Of a stretch of DNA of 64,000 nucleotides, positions 35,526 to 45,352 are shown piece after piece. The stretch comes from CAVTJL01 sp963828215 (GTDB lineage Bacteria > Pseudomonadota > Alphaproteobacteria > Geminicoccales > Geminicoccaceae): contig CAWHFO010000080.1 in the NCBI GenBank assembly GCA_963828215.1, positions 133,693 through 197,692 of the forward strand, written 5' to 3'. The translations under genes and the position numbers were made by a program. How positions within the stretch are numbered: the stretch's first letter is position 1; each line of letters begins with the position of its first letter. The notes beneath the pieces were generated by a model. It did not search any database and was not told the DNA's origin. It saw nothing but the letters and a program-made list of their open reading frames with translations.

Positions 35526-37768
35526 CTAGAGAAGCCTGTCGAGCGTGATCGGCATCCGGCGGACGCGGACACCCGGTCGCGTGCCAGACGGCGTTCGCCA
35601 CGGCACCCGCGGTGCCGGTGATGCCGATCTCGCCGACCCCCTTGATGCCCAGGACGTTGACGTGCGGGTCGTGCTCCTCGACGAGGATCGCCTCGATCGA
35701 CGGCAGGTCGGCGTTCACCGGCACGTGGTACTCGGCGAGGTCGGCGTTCATCGGCCGGCCCGAGCGGGGGTCCATCACGGCCTGCTCGTGCAGCGCGAAG
35801 GAGACGCCCCAGATCATGCCGCCATAATACTGGCTGCGCACGAGCCGGGGATTGATGATCCGCCCGGCCGCGAAGGCGCCGACCAGCCGGGTGACGCGGA
35901 TCTGCCCGAGATCGGGGTCGACCTTGACCTCGGCGAAGACGGCCCCGTGGGAGAACATGGCGTAGCGCTCCTGCACGGCCGGATCGGCCGCGGCCTGGCC
36001 CCGCGCCTCGATCGACCCGCGCCCGGCCCGCGCGAGGATGTCGGAAAAGCTCTCGCCCCGGCTCTCGTCGTCGCGGCGCAGCAGGCGCCCGCCGCGCGCG
36101 ACGACGCCCACATTGCCGGCGCCGAAGAGCGGTGACCGCTCGTCGCTCATGGCCAGCTGGGCCAGCTGCTCGATCACGGCTGCGCCCGCATTGTGGATGG
36201 CCGAGCCGGCCGTCGCCGTGTGGGCCGAGCCGCCGGCGATGCCGCCGTTCGGCAGGTCGGACGCCCCCATGCGGAAATCGACCTGCTCGATGTCGAGGCC
36301 GAGACCGTCGGCGGCGATCTGGGCCAGTGCCGTCCACGCACCCTGGCCCATGTCGAGCGCGCTGATCTCGACCACGGCCTTGCCGTCGGCCTTGAGCTCC
36401 GCCCGGGCCTCGGCCTGGAACACCAGCGCCGGGAAGGTCGCCGTGCCCATGCCCCAGCCGACGAGCAGGCCGGCCTCGTCCTTCATCTGCCGCGGCGCCA
36501 GCGGCCGCCCGGCCCAGCCGAACCGCTCGCCGCCCTGCGCATAGCACTCGCGCAGCGCCTTCGACGAGAAGGGCTTGCCCGAGATCGGCTCGACCTCGGC
36601 GTAGTTCTTCAGGCGAAAGTCCAGGGGGTCCATGCCGCAGGCATCCGCCATCTCGTCGATGGCGCTCTCGAGCGCCAGGCTGCCCGAGGCCTCGCCGGGG
36701 GCGCGCATGAAGAAGGGCGTCCCGGTGTCGAGGCGGACCCCCTCGTAGGACGTCCTGAGCGTCCGGGTCGCATAGAGATGATGCGACAGGCCGCCGCTCG
36801 GCTCGAAGAAGTCGTCGAAGGTGCTGGAGGCGGTGAGCGTATGGTGGTCCAGCGCCGTGAGCGCGCCGTCCGCCTCGGCGCCGAGGCGCAGGGTCTGCCG
36901 GGTCGCCGCTCGATGACCGACCGGGCCGTACATCTGCTCGCGTCGGGTCACCAGCTTCACCGGCCGGCCGACGAGCCTCGCCGCCATGATGCCCAGCACC
37001 TGTGGGTCCCAGACCACGCCCTTGGAGCCGAAGCCGCCGCCCAGGAAGGGGCTGCGGATGTGGATGTTGCGCGGGCTCGATGCCGAAGAGGCCGGCGAGG
37101 CGGCCCTGTGCCAGCGCCATGCCCTGGCTCGGGGTGTCGAGGACGAGGCTGTCGCCGTCCCATTGCGCCACGACGGCGTGCGGCTCCATGGCGTTGTGGT
37201 ACTGGGGAGGCGTGTCGTAGGTCGCCTCGATGCGCTTGTCGGCCGCAGCGAGACCGGCCTCGACGTCGCCCTTGGCGGCATCCGGCGGCATCCCGAGGCC
37301 GACCGCGGCCGGCACGAAGCGCTCGGCCGAGTCGAGGGAGACGTGGGCGGGCTCGACCGCATAGGACGGCCTGAGCAGAGCGGCACCCTCGGTCGCCGCT
37401 TCGAGTGTCTCGGCGACGACCACCGCGATCGGCTGGTTGGCGTAGCGGACCCTGTCGTCCTGCAGAAGGTCGAGCTTGTAGGTGAAGAAATCGCCCGTCT
37501 CGTCGGGGTGACGGGCGAGCCTCGGGGCGTTGGCGGGCGTCATCACCTCGACGACGCCGGGATGGGCCTTGGCGGCGGCCACATCGAGGGAGGTGACACG
37601 TCCGCGCGCGATGCTGCTCACCGCCATCACCGCGTGCAGCATGCCGGGCGGATGGTTGTCGGCGGCGTAGCGGGCGCGGCCGGTGACCTTGAGGAGGCCG
37701 TCCCGTCGCGTGAGCGGCTGTCCGCTGCTCGAGCCGTGGCGGATCTGCGTCGGCGTGGTCTCAGGCAT
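35526..37768 (-). pseudogene. paoC: molybdopterin-binding subunit of a PaoC-type aldehyde oxidoreductase, two frameshifts
   Basis: The catalytic subunit of a xanthine-oxidase-family hydroxylase, ~746 residues, similar in length to PaoC (YagR). Visible: RDGLLKVTGRARYAADNHPP at the N-terminus, FLGGGFGSKGVVWDPQ at the Mo site, RAPGEASGSLALESAIDEM, and the catalytic Glu in GVGEIGITGTAGAVANA. Frame shifts lie near 37075 and near 35575; the second restores an ending MPITLDRLL with TAG at 35526. Overlaps the FAD subunit by eight bases. The set of three genes in order FeS - FAD - Mo matches paoABC. Substrate aromatic or aliphatic aldehydes by family knowledge. Confidence 0.87.
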
Positions 37769-38820
37769 GGGCCGAAGCTCCGGAGACTGGGGCGAGGACG
37801 GAGCCGGGCAGCGCCGGCACCCGCTCGGGCGTGCCGGCGGCGGCACGGGCGAGCGCCCGCACGACGAGGCGCCGCGCGAGCTCGATCTTTTGCTCGTTGT
37901 CGCCGGACGGCCGCGCATCGGCGAGAGCGGCCTCGGCGGCACGGCCGAAGGCAGGCTCGCCCACCTCCTGGCCGGCCAGCAGCGCCTCCGCCTCGCGCGC
38001 CCGCCAGGGCTTGAGGGCGACACCGCCGAGCGCCACCCGCGCCTCGACGATCTTCCGGCCCTCGAGACGCAACATGGCGGCCGCGGAGACCACCGCGAAG
38101 GCGTAGGACGTGCGCTCGCGAACCTTCAGATAGCGCGCATGGGCCGCGAACCCCGCAGCCTCCGGCGGAAGGCGCACGGCGACGATCAGCTCGCCGGGCT
38201 CGAGCACGGTCTCGCGCTGCGGCTCGTCGCCGGGCAGCCGATGAAAGGCCTCGAGCGGCACCTCCCGGCGCCCCGCGCTCCCTCGATCTCCACGACCGCG
38301 TCGAGGGCCACCAGGGGCACGCAGAGATCGGACGGGTGCGTCGCGACGCAATGCTCGCTCCAGCCCAGCACCGCGTGGAGGCGCGTCTCGCCCCCTCTCG
38401 CGTCGCAGCCGGCGCCGGGCTCGCGTTTGTTGCAGGCGCTGGCGGTGTCGTAGAAGTAGGGGCAGCGCGTGCGCTGCACGAGGTTGCCGCCCGTGGTCGC
38501 GGCGTTGCGCAGCTGGGCCGAGGCACCGGAGAGCAGGGCTTCCGCCACGGCCGGATAGCGCCGCGCCACATCGGGATCGTGGGCGAGGTCGCTGTTGCGC
38601 ACGAGAGCGCCGATCCTGAGCCCGCCGTCCGGCAGGCGCTCGATCCCGTCGAGGCCGGGAAGGCGCGTCACGTCGACGAGGCGGGCCGGCCGCGCGACCC
38701 CGCCCTTCATCAGGTCGAGGAGGTTGGTGCCCGCCGCGAGGTAGGCGGCACCGGGTGCCGCGGCCGCCGCGACGGCCTCGGCGATCGTCTGTTGCCGCGG
38801 ACATAGTCGAACCGGTTCAC
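37761..38820 (-). pseudogene. paoB: FAD-binding subunit with [4Fe-4S] site, PaoB-type, two frameshifts
   Basis: About 352 residues. FAD loop YLAAGTNLLDLMKGGVARPA, second FAD motif NAATTGGNLVQRTRCPYFYD, and the extra Cys set in ACNKREPGAGCDA with a later SEHCVATHPSDLC, which binds a [4Fe-4S] cluster in PaoB but is absent from simple xanthine dehydrogenase FAD subunits. The GTG start at 38820 overlaps the stop of the FeS gene; the frame shifts near 38797 and near 38275. It passes electrons from the FeS subunit to FAD, then out. Breaks are probably consensus errors. Confidence 0.86.
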
Positions 38821-39314
38821 GGCAGCGCCTCCGAGCCCTGCCGACGCATCCGCGCCTGGGCGTCGAGGACGGCCTCGGTGATGCCGACATAGGCGCCGCA
38901 GCGGCAGAGATTGCCGCTCATCGCCTCGCGCACCCGCTCGGGGTCGTCCCCGGCCTGGGCCTCCCGGATCAGCCCGACGGCGCTCATGATCTGGCCCGGC
39001 GTGCAGAAGCCGCACTGGAAGCCGTCATGGTCGATGAAGGCGGCCTGGACCGGATGCAGGTCGTCGCCGACCGCCAGCCCCTCGATCGTGAGCAGCTCGG
39101 CGCCGTCATGGCTGACCGCGAGAGCCAGGCAGGAATTGACCCGCCGCCCGTCGACGAGGATCGTGCAGGCCCCGCACTGGCCGCGATCGCAGCCCTTCTT
39201 GGTGCCGGTGAGGTCGAGCCGCTCGCGCAACAGGTCGAGCAGCGTCACCCGCTCGTCCTCGAGAACGATCTCCCGGCGCGTGCCGTTGACGACGAGGGCG
39301 ATCGGAAAGCTCAT
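38817..39314 (-). CDS. paoA: [2Fe-2S] subunit of the molybdenum hydroxylase, PaoA-type
   Basis: A 165-residue subunit with two [2Fe-2S] sites: the plant-type GCDRGQCGACTILVDG with its distal Cys in VNSCLALAV, and the second domain QCGFCTPGQIMSAVG and NLCRCGAYVGI. Intact. The ATG at 39314 gives no signal peptide, whereas E. coli PaoA carries a Tat signal, so this enzyme may stay in the cytoplasm or the start may be wrong. First gene of the three-gene operon. Confidence 0.92.
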   Translation of the reverse strand: MSFPIALVVNGTRREIVLEDERVTLLDLLRERLDLTGTKKGCDRGQCGACTILVDGRRVNSCLALAVSHDGAELLTIEGLAVGDDLHPVQAAFIDHDGFQCGFCTPGQIMSAVGLIREAQAGDDPERVREAMSGNLCRCGAYVGITEAVLDAQARMRRQGSEALP

Positions 39315-39823
39315 GCGCCTTCCCTCCTTCGGAGAGCATGGATCGGGCCGGATCCGGCTGCCGGGCAACCGCTTCGAGAGTGTGTGTTCAGGCGTCCACG
39401 TCAAGATGGCTCTCTCTGGGCATCCTCGAAGTCGACCGACGGCGGTCGCAACCGAGGCACCGCTCCCTCCCGCCGCCCCGGGGGGCCATGCACCCGCCAA
39501 GCGCCCCGCCGCGGAGACGGACGGAAGCCGCCCACATCAAGCGGGCGGATGGCCTCGTCGCTCGTGTCGACGTGGCGACGACCCGAGCCGCGCGGCAACG
39601 CAATGCACGACAAGCAGTCAATTCATCGAAACCATGGTGGGCGCTCCGGGACTCGAACCCGGAACCTACGGATTAAAAGTCCGCCGCATGGCGCCTTCCC
39701 TGAGAACTAGCGCGGACTAACGCGCACTAAATTTCCTTGCTCCGATGGCTTTCCGGGCTCATAGACACGCGGACGATGTTCGCTGTTGGTTCGCCGCAGT
39801 TTTCGCCGGTTGATGACTGACCG
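39315..39823. other. intergenic boundary region between core genes and the second island
   Basis: Holds the paoA promoter region on one side and the tRNA-Lys 3' half at 39635-39684 on the other. No protein gene is convincing; peptides from the tRNA stretch (containing GLEPGTYGLKVR) are translation artefacts. Confidence 0.5.
39635..39684 (-). tRNA. 3' half of a tRNA-Lys(TTT) gene, probable attachment-site remnant
   Basis: Reading the minus strand, the anticodon arm GCGGA-CTTTTAA-TCCGT, T arm CCGGG-TTCGAGT-CCCGG, acceptor 3' strand AGCGCCC, discriminator A and encoded CCA are all present. No matching D arm or 5' acceptor strand (GGGCGCT) lies upstream, so only the half from the anticodon arm to the 3' end exists. 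P4-type integrases recombine within tRNA 3' ends and leave such a copy at one end of the island. An integrase gene starts 140 bases away, and the intact tRNA-Lys is expected at the far end of the island, beyond this window. Confidence 0.8.
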
Positions 39824-41074
39824 ATGACTACGGCCCGAAGGGAAGCCTCCATGCGTCTCGATCAGAAGACCGTCGACCGTCTCGCCAGCGCCCGCGACGC
39901 GCCCGACGGAACGACCTGGGACGATGCCGTGCCCGGTCTCGGGCTGAGGCTACAGCGAGGGCGGGCGACCTGGGTTTGCCGTTACCGCGTCGGCGAGAAG
40001 CAACGGCAGGTCACCCTCGGGCCTGTAGCGGGTCTCAGGCTCCCCAAGGCGCGCGAGCTCGCGGGAGACCATGTGAGGGCCGCCCGCGGCGGCGTCGACC
40101 TTCTGGAGCGGCGGAAGGCGGCTGCCGAGGCCAAGGCGCGTGAGAGCGAGCGCCGGCTCGACCGGGTGATCGAGGCCTATCTGGAGACTGGCGCCAAGCA
40201 TCTCCGCCCAGCGACCCTCAAGGAGGTCCGGCGAGCACTCCTCGTGCTGGCGGTGCCCCTGCACGCCATGCCGGCCGACGATCTGCCGGCCGAGGAACTG
40301 GTCCGATGGATGAAGGGCATCCGGTCAGAGCGGGGCGAGGGCACCAGCCGACGGGCGAAGTCCTATCTCTCGGCCTGCCTCGCCTGGGCGGTCGGCGAGG
40401 GCGTCATCGGCCGGAACTGCCTGATCGGCATCAAGTCCCTCGGCCGAGAGCATCCACGCGACCGGACCATGAGCGACGACGAGCTGCGGCTCGTCTGGCA
40501 GCATCTCGGCGATGGCGACTTCGGGGACGTGATGAGGCTGTTGGCACTGACCGGATGCCGCCGCGAGGAGATCGCCGCCCTCAGATGGTCAGAGGTCTGC
40601 GACCTCGACGGGCCAGAGGCCCGGCTTGAGCTGCCGGCCGAGCGCACCAAAGGCAAAAAAGCGCACATCGTTCCGCTGCCCCCGATGGCGCGGGCGATCC
40701 TGACGGCCCGGCCACGGACGGCGGGGCGGCAGCTCGTCTTCGGGCGCCGGGGGGCGTTCTCCGGCTTTGGGCAATGTCTGCGTCGGCTTCATGAGGCGAT
40801 AGCCGAGGCGCGAGGCGGCGAGCCGCTGGCGCCTTGGTCGCCCCACGATCTGCGGCGGACCTGCCGCAGCGGGCTCGTCCGGCTGGGCGTCGACCCGGTG
40901 ACCGCCGAGCTGGTGATCGGGCATCGGCTCCCCGGGGTGCTCGGCGTCTATGACCGCTACGACCGCATGCCCGAGCGGCGGCGCGCCTTGGAACGATGGG
41001 CCGAGCACGTCGCCCGGATCGTCGGGGGCGAGCCCGAGTCCAAGGTGGTGCCGCTGAAGACGGCGATCGGCTAG
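39824..41074 (+). CDS. P4-type tyrosine integrase (intact)
   Basis: A 416-residue integrase with an arm-binding N-terminal DUF4102-like domain (WDDAVPGLGLRLQRGRATWV), a core-binding helical domain (about 105-210), and a catalytic domain with Arg in TGCRREEIAALRW, Lys in RTKGKKAHIV, His-x-x-Arg in SPHDLRRTC, His in IGHRLPGV and the Tyr nucleophile near YDRYDRMPERRRAL. All six catalytic positions are present and the gene is unbroken. It reads away from the tRNA-Lys half and is the first gene of the second island. A start at ATG 39851 is an alternative. Confidence 0.93.
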   Translation: MTTARREASMRLDQKTVDRLASARDAPDGTTWDDAVPGLGLRLQRGRATWVCRYRVGEKQRQVTLGPVAGLRLPKARELAGDHVRAARGGVDLLERRKAAAEAKARESERRLDRVIEAYLETGAKHLRPATLKEVRRALLVLAVPLHAMPADDLPAEELVRWMKGIRSERGEGTSRRAKSYLSACLAWAVGEGVIGRNCLIGIKSLGREHPRDRTMSDDELRLVWQHLGDGDFGDVMRLLALTGCRREEIAALRWSEVCDLDGPEARLELPAERTKGKKAHIVPLPPMARAILTARPRTAGRQLVFGRRGAFSGFGQCLRRLHEAIAEARGGEPLAPWSPHDLRRTCRSGLVRLGVDPVTAELVIGHRLPGVLGVYDRYDRMPERRRALERWAEHVARIVGGEPESKVVPLKTAIG

Positions 41075-41100
41075 GCTGAGGGAGTTGCGGCCCGCGACGC

Positions 41101-41523
41101 GTGAACGTCCGGGCCGCTCGGCCAAGGGAGGAAAGGCTCCGATGGCGGCTCGAAATCATCCGACACCCGACGCTCGCGCGCAAGGCGGAGCGCTTCGTTA
41201 TCGCGGTGCCGGCGCTCGGGGCAAAGGCACAGCTCCATCCGCCGAGCATCGGAACAGGTGCCGTTGTGCGGGTGCCGTCGCTCAGAGTGGAAGCCGCGAT
41301 GCGCCTACCCAACATTCGGGCAGGCTTACGTGCCATCGCCCGCCGCGGTCGGCCTCCGAAGGTCGATTGGGATGCGCTCATCGCCGCGTTGCCGGCGGTC
41401 ACGGCCGAGACTGAGCGAAAGACGATGCGCCACTTCGGCGCGTGGGCTCGCGCGCGCGGCTTCGACGTCACCGACGGCGCGTTGCGTACTGCGCTGCGGC
41501 GCAAGAGGTTCGGAAAAATGTAG
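41101..41523 (+). CDS. hypothetical island protein
   Basis: Up to 140 residues from a GTG at 41101; an ATG at 41299 (MRLPNIRAGLRAIARRGRPP) would give a more plausible 74-residue protein. It is basic, with KVDWDALIAALPAVTAETER and MRHFGAWARARGFDVTDGAL. No family recognised. It follows the integrase by 26 bases, where many P4-like elements carry a small DNA-binding gene. Confidence 0.45.
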   Translation: MNVRAARPREERLRWRLEIIRHPTLARKAERFVIAVPALGAKAQLHPPSIGTGAVVRVPSLRVEAAMRLPNIRAGLRAIARRGRPPKVDWDALIAALPAVTAETERKTMRHFGAWARARGFDVTDGALRTALRRKRFGKM

Positions 41524-41649
41524 CCTGATACGCCTTCGATTTTGTTCCAGTCGGCGCCTATTTTGTTCCAGATTCGGCGGTTTCGTTCCCTTTGACTTGG
41601 GTGTGTGCCGGTCTCCAATGGTTGGCCGAGGCCAACAGTGGAGCCGACA

Positions 41650-41979
41650 ATGACGAACGCGCAGGATGATCTCGACCTCGTCGGAATGGAGGCATGGCGC
41701 CGCGCCTTGAACTTGAGCAAAGCGCTTTTTTACGGCGAGGGCGGGCCGGCTAGGTCCGTCGAGACTATCAGGCTTTCTTCTCGGGCGGTGAAAGTGTCCG
41801 CGGCCGGGCGCGCGCTACATCGCGTCGCGGACCCGCCCGCCGCGCGAGCCGCAGTCCGAGGCGAAATGACGTGGGAGATGCCCGGCCGGACGGCAGTCCG
41901 GACCGGGCGGCAGACCAAGCGCGCCCTCGTTCTGCCGTCCCCGCTGCCGCGCCGCAAGCGGTATCCGCAAGTCCTCTGA
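41650..41979 (+). CDS. hypothetical small island protein, weakly supported
   Basis: ATG 41650 opens MTNAQDDLDLVGMEAWRRAL followed by NLSKALFYGEGGPARSVETI; the first ~35 residues look like natural protein, while the rest is rich in Arg and Ala and may be out of frame. It might be an AlpA- or excisionase-like gene with a frameshift, but I cannot assign it. Confidence 0.3.
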   Translation: MTNAQDDLDLVGMEAWRRALNLSKALFYGEGGPARSVETIRLSSRAVKVSAAGRALHRVADPPAARAAVRGEMTWEMPGRTAVRTGRQTKRALVLPSPLPRRKRYPQVL

Positions 41980-42389
41980 CGCCAAATCCGCGGGCGAGCA
42001 CGACCGCGCCCGAGATCACCACGGACCCGGCCTCGCGGTCAGCGCCGCTGTCAGCCTGTAGTCACCACGAAGGATTGCGGTGATGGGGACGGCCACCCTA
42101 GACGCGGCGATGGACTATTTCGGCGCGGCTGGGCTCCCGTGCCGATCCCCTTCCGGCGGAAGGGCCCCATCCTGGACGGATGGCAGAAGCTGCGGATCGG
42201 CGTCGAGGATGCGCCACGGTACTTCGGAGGCGGGCCGTGCAACATCGGGGGCATCCTCGGCGAGCCGAGCCATGGCCTCGTCGACGTCGATCTCGATTGC
42301 GCTGAGGCGCTCGCACTTGCGTCCACTCTCCCGGTCTACAGTTCTTTGAGACACCGCTTTGCGGGCAGGCGACCGCGAGGAGGTGGGAG

Positions 42390-42773
42390 ATGGACGAGGA
42401 TGTTGGGGCGGGCGTGGGCGCGGCGGAGCGCGCCCGGCACGCTGGCGGAGCCGGGCCCACGCTCGAGCCGCGGCGGCGGATGTTGGCAGGGCGCAGGCAG
42501 GACGCCGTGTTGCGGCTGCTCAGGGGCGAGGATCTGGAGCTGCTGTCACGCGAGCTGGCGGTGTCGGCGGCCGAGCTGAGCGGCTGGCGGGATGGCTTTC
42601 TGGCCGGCGGCGGAGCATCCTTGAAGAGCCGGCCGGTGGATGCCCGGGACGCCGAGATCGGGCGGCTGCAGGCGAAGGTTGGCGAGCTGACGATGACCGC
42701 CGAGCTGCTCGAGGCCAAGATCGAGCGGCTGGAGACGGGCCGCCCTTTGGCTCATCGGAGGTCGAGGCGATGA
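42390..42773 (+). CDS. IS3-family transposase OrfA
   Basis: A 127-residue helix-turn-helix protein (RRQDAVLRLLRGEDLELLSR ... AAELSGWRDGFLAGG) with a leucine-zipper-like end (IGRLQAKVGELTMTAELL). Its stop overlaps the ATG of orfB (ATGA), the arrangement used for -1 frameshifting to make the OrfAB transposase. Confidence 0.85.
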   Translation: MDEDVGAGVGAAERARHAGGAGPTLEPRRRMLAGRRQDAVLRLLRGEDLELLSRELAVSAAELSGWRDGFLAGGGASLKSRPVDARDAEIGRLQAKVGELTMTAELLEAKIERLETGRPLAHRRSRR

Positions 42774-43540
42774 GCCGGCAGGTCTCGCCCTCCACGGACA
42801 AGGTCTACGGCCTGCAGCGGGTCGCACGCCTCCGGGGTGTGTCGCGCGCAACCGTTTACCGTCACCGTCATCAATTCGAAGTGCTCGTCCACCGGCGACC
42901 TGGGCCGCCCGGGGCGATGCCGGACGAAGGCTTGGTGGCAGCGCTCAGGCAGCTCCTCGAGGACAGCCCCTTCCACGGTGAAGGCTACCGAAAGCTGTGG
43001 GCGCGACTGCGCTTTGCCGGCATCCGCACCAGCCGGCGCCGGGTCCTGCGGCTGATGCGGGCGCACCGCCTCCTGGCACATCAGCGAGCCGGCAGGCCGC
43101 ACGGCTCGAAAGCCCACGACGGCACCATCGTCACCGAGCGGGTGGACCTCATGTGGGCCACAGACCTCACCTCGGTGATCACCGGCGAGCGCTACGGCGC
43201 CTTCGCCAAGGCTGTCGCCGCCGGTCTCAGGCTCCGCCACGACCACGGCAGCCAGTCTGTCAGCCACCACTTCCAGAGCGAGATCCGCTTCCTCGGCATC
43301 GAGAGCCCGCCGGCCTTCGTCCGCGAGCCCGAGGGTAACGGCTGCGCCGAACGCTTCATCCGGACCTTGAAGGAGAACCTGTTGTGGGTGCAGCGCTCCA
43401 CCACCATCGAGGACCTGCGCCTGGCACTCCAGGCCTTCAAGCAGCTCTACAACCAGACCTGGATCATCGAGCGACACGGCTACCAGACACCAGCCCGGCT
43501 CCGGGCCGAGCAGAGCGCGGCCATGCCCATGGCCGCTTAA
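42770..43540 (+). pseudogene. IS3-family transposase OrfB with internal deletion
   Basis: About 256 residues (MSRQVSPSTDKVYGLQRVAR). The DDE catalytic residues are visible: Asp in WATDLTSV, Asp in RHDHGSQ and Glu in EGNGCAERFIRT. The stretch between the first and second Asp is only ~35 residues (ITGERYGAFAKAVAAG), where family members have ~75, so ~40 residues of the catalytic core are missing in frame. The element is probably not self-mobile. Confidence 0.8.
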
Positions 43541-44664
43541 GCCCAGAGCCGTGTCTCATGACTGTGGACCGGTACACCACGTTCCTGCCGGCGACAGACG
43601 CGGTTTTCGGGCGCTCGGGAAAGCCGAACCCCCACCACTTGTACAACGCGCCTGGGCTCGCCACGGAGCAGCTCAAGGACCCGGAAACGGGCGGGATGCT
43701 GCTCGAGCTGCGCTCGACGGGTGGCCAGACAGTCTTTCCGCCGTCCCACCACGAGGATACCGGCGAGGAGATCGAATGGCAGGATGACGCCGAGCCGACC
43801 TGGGTCGATATCGGCCGGCTGGCGATAGCCGTGGGCTCCATCGGTGCCTCGGCCCTGCTGGTCCGCGCCGCCCCTGCCGCCGACCGTCACGCCTACCTCG
43901 TCGAGATCTCTGGCGCCCTGGTTCGCGGGATGGGGAGGGACGGCGCACGGCAGGTCCTCCGGGCCGCCGCCCGCCTCGTCCTCGGCGAGCTTTACCGAGA
44001 GAGCGAAGGCGAGCGGCTGCTCGACGACACAGTCAGGAAGATCGCCAACAGCGAGGCGGCGACGGGCTGGCCGAAACTCGTGGAGGTGATCGGCCGGAAG
44101 CGGGCCGATGCGGTCGAGCGTTGGCTGCGGATCGAGACGGGCGAGGGGCGGCGGGAAGAGGCGGCGTCGTCATGGGGCGAGCCCGATCTCCTCATCGTTT
44201 CGCCCCGTCGCCTGCCGGCCCCGCAGCTGCCAATCGACATCTTCGGTCCCTTCTGGGACGCCTGGATCAGCGCATCGGCGGAGAGCAAGGGGTCGACCCC
44301 TGACTACGTCGCCCTGCCCCTACTCGGTATGGCGGGCTCGCTCATCGCCAATGTCCGCCGCGGCTCCCCATGGTCGGGATGGATCGAGCCGCCGATCGTC
44401 TGGGTCGCCAACTGCGGCACTCCCTCGACCGGCAAGTCGCCAGCGCTCGACGCCGTCGTCGACCTCATCCGCGAGCTTGAGATCGAGTTCGACAACGATT
44501 TTGCCGAGCGGCGCCGCAGCTTCATGGTCGCGAAGGAGATCGCGCGGGCGAGGCGGCAGAAATGGGAGGCCGAGGTGACGGCCGCCGTGAAAAAGGGGCT
44601 CCCGCCGCCCGAGCCGCCAAAGGAGGCCGAGGAGCCGCCTACGCCTACTCGTCGGCGGCTCTAC

Positions 44665-44692
44665 ACCGTGGACGTCACACCGTGGACGTCAC
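44665..44692 (+). repeat. 14-bp tandem duplication in the DUF3987 gene
   Basis: ACCGTGGACGTCAC occurs twice head to tail (44665-44678 and 44679-44692). The extra copy shifts the reading frame; with one copy the protein reads continuously. This is a slippage-type lesion or an assembly artefact. Confidence 0.9.
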
Positions 44693-45352
44693 GACCGAGA
44701 AGCTGGCCAAGCTGACGTCAGCGAACACCCGTGGCCTTTGTCTCGTCCGCGACGAGCTGGCCGGCTGGCTCGGCTCGCTCGATAAGTACGGCGGAGCCGG
44801 TGGCGATCGCGCTTTCTTCGTCGAAGCCTACGGCGGAAGGGATTACGTCGTCGATCGCGTCAAGGATGGCGGCGAGGCCATCCGCATTCCGAACCTCTCC
44901 GTGACGGTGGTAGGCGGGATTCAGCCCGACCGGCTCGCCACCATGCTTCTGCTCGGCGACGACGACGGAATGTCGGCGCGCGTCCTCTACTGCTGGCCGG
45001 ACCCCAGGCCACCCACGCGCCCGCGGAATATCACTGACGACGCGTCGGCTCTTTGCGCACTTCGTTGGCTGATGGTCCTGGACCAGGACGTTGTCGCCGG
45101 ACACCCCCGCCCGCGCGTGCTGCCACTTGACCCCGACGCCGCCGACGCCATTCAGGCGTGGCGCGAGCGGGTCGCGGGACTCGAGCAGGAAGCCTTCGGG
45201 CCTCTTCCTCTCATGGACCGGCAAGCTGCCGGGGGCCGCGGTGCGGATCGGCACGATCCTAGAGCACCTGTGGTGGTGCACGCGCGCCTATGACACGGCC
45301 GAGCCGAAGACAATCGGCTTTTTCGACCGGCCCGGCGGACCCGGGCAGTAGG

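Larger units (their letters stand above)
42327..43576 (+). mobile_element. IS3-family insertion sequence (1250 bp) with 4-bp target duplication
   Basis: Flanked by CCAC at 42323-42326 and 43577-43580. The ends are imperfect inverted repeats: the left end has CCGGTCTACAGT and TGAGACACCGCT, and the right end read inversely has CCGGTCCACAGT and TGAGACACGGCT. It carries orfA and orfB of IS3 type. A 4-bp duplication fits the IS407-like part of the family. It splits a Prim-Pol gene. Confidence 0.85.
42083..45351 (+). pseudogene. Prim-Pol/DUF3987 replication protein, split by an IS element and by shifts
   Basis: A primase-polymerase of the type carried by mobile elements. N-terminal Prim-Pol: MDYFGAAGLP, then after a lost C near 42135 PIPFRRKGPILDGWQ, the acidic pair in GLVDVDLDCAEAL, and, beyond the inserted IS (42327-43576), ATDAVFGRSGKPNPHHLY and TGGQTVFPPSHHEDTG. 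The C-terminal DUF3987 part has a P-loop-like GTPSTGKSPALDAV. A 14-bp tandem duplication at 44665-44692 shifts the frame; reading across it gives LYTVDVTTEKLAKLTSANTR. Another shift lies near 45205 before the end FFDRPGGPGQ. Removing the IS and one target copy restores the frame exactly. It would have initiated or primed replication of the element. Confidence 0.85.

Noticed and set aside
39630..39720. Peptide containing GLEPGTYGLKVR
   Set aside because: It is a translation of the tRNA-Lys 3' half, a known annotation artefact.
40581..41720. 379-codon minus-strand frame over the integrase end
   Set aside because: Antisense to the catalytic domain of the intact integrase; Arg/Ala-rich without domains.
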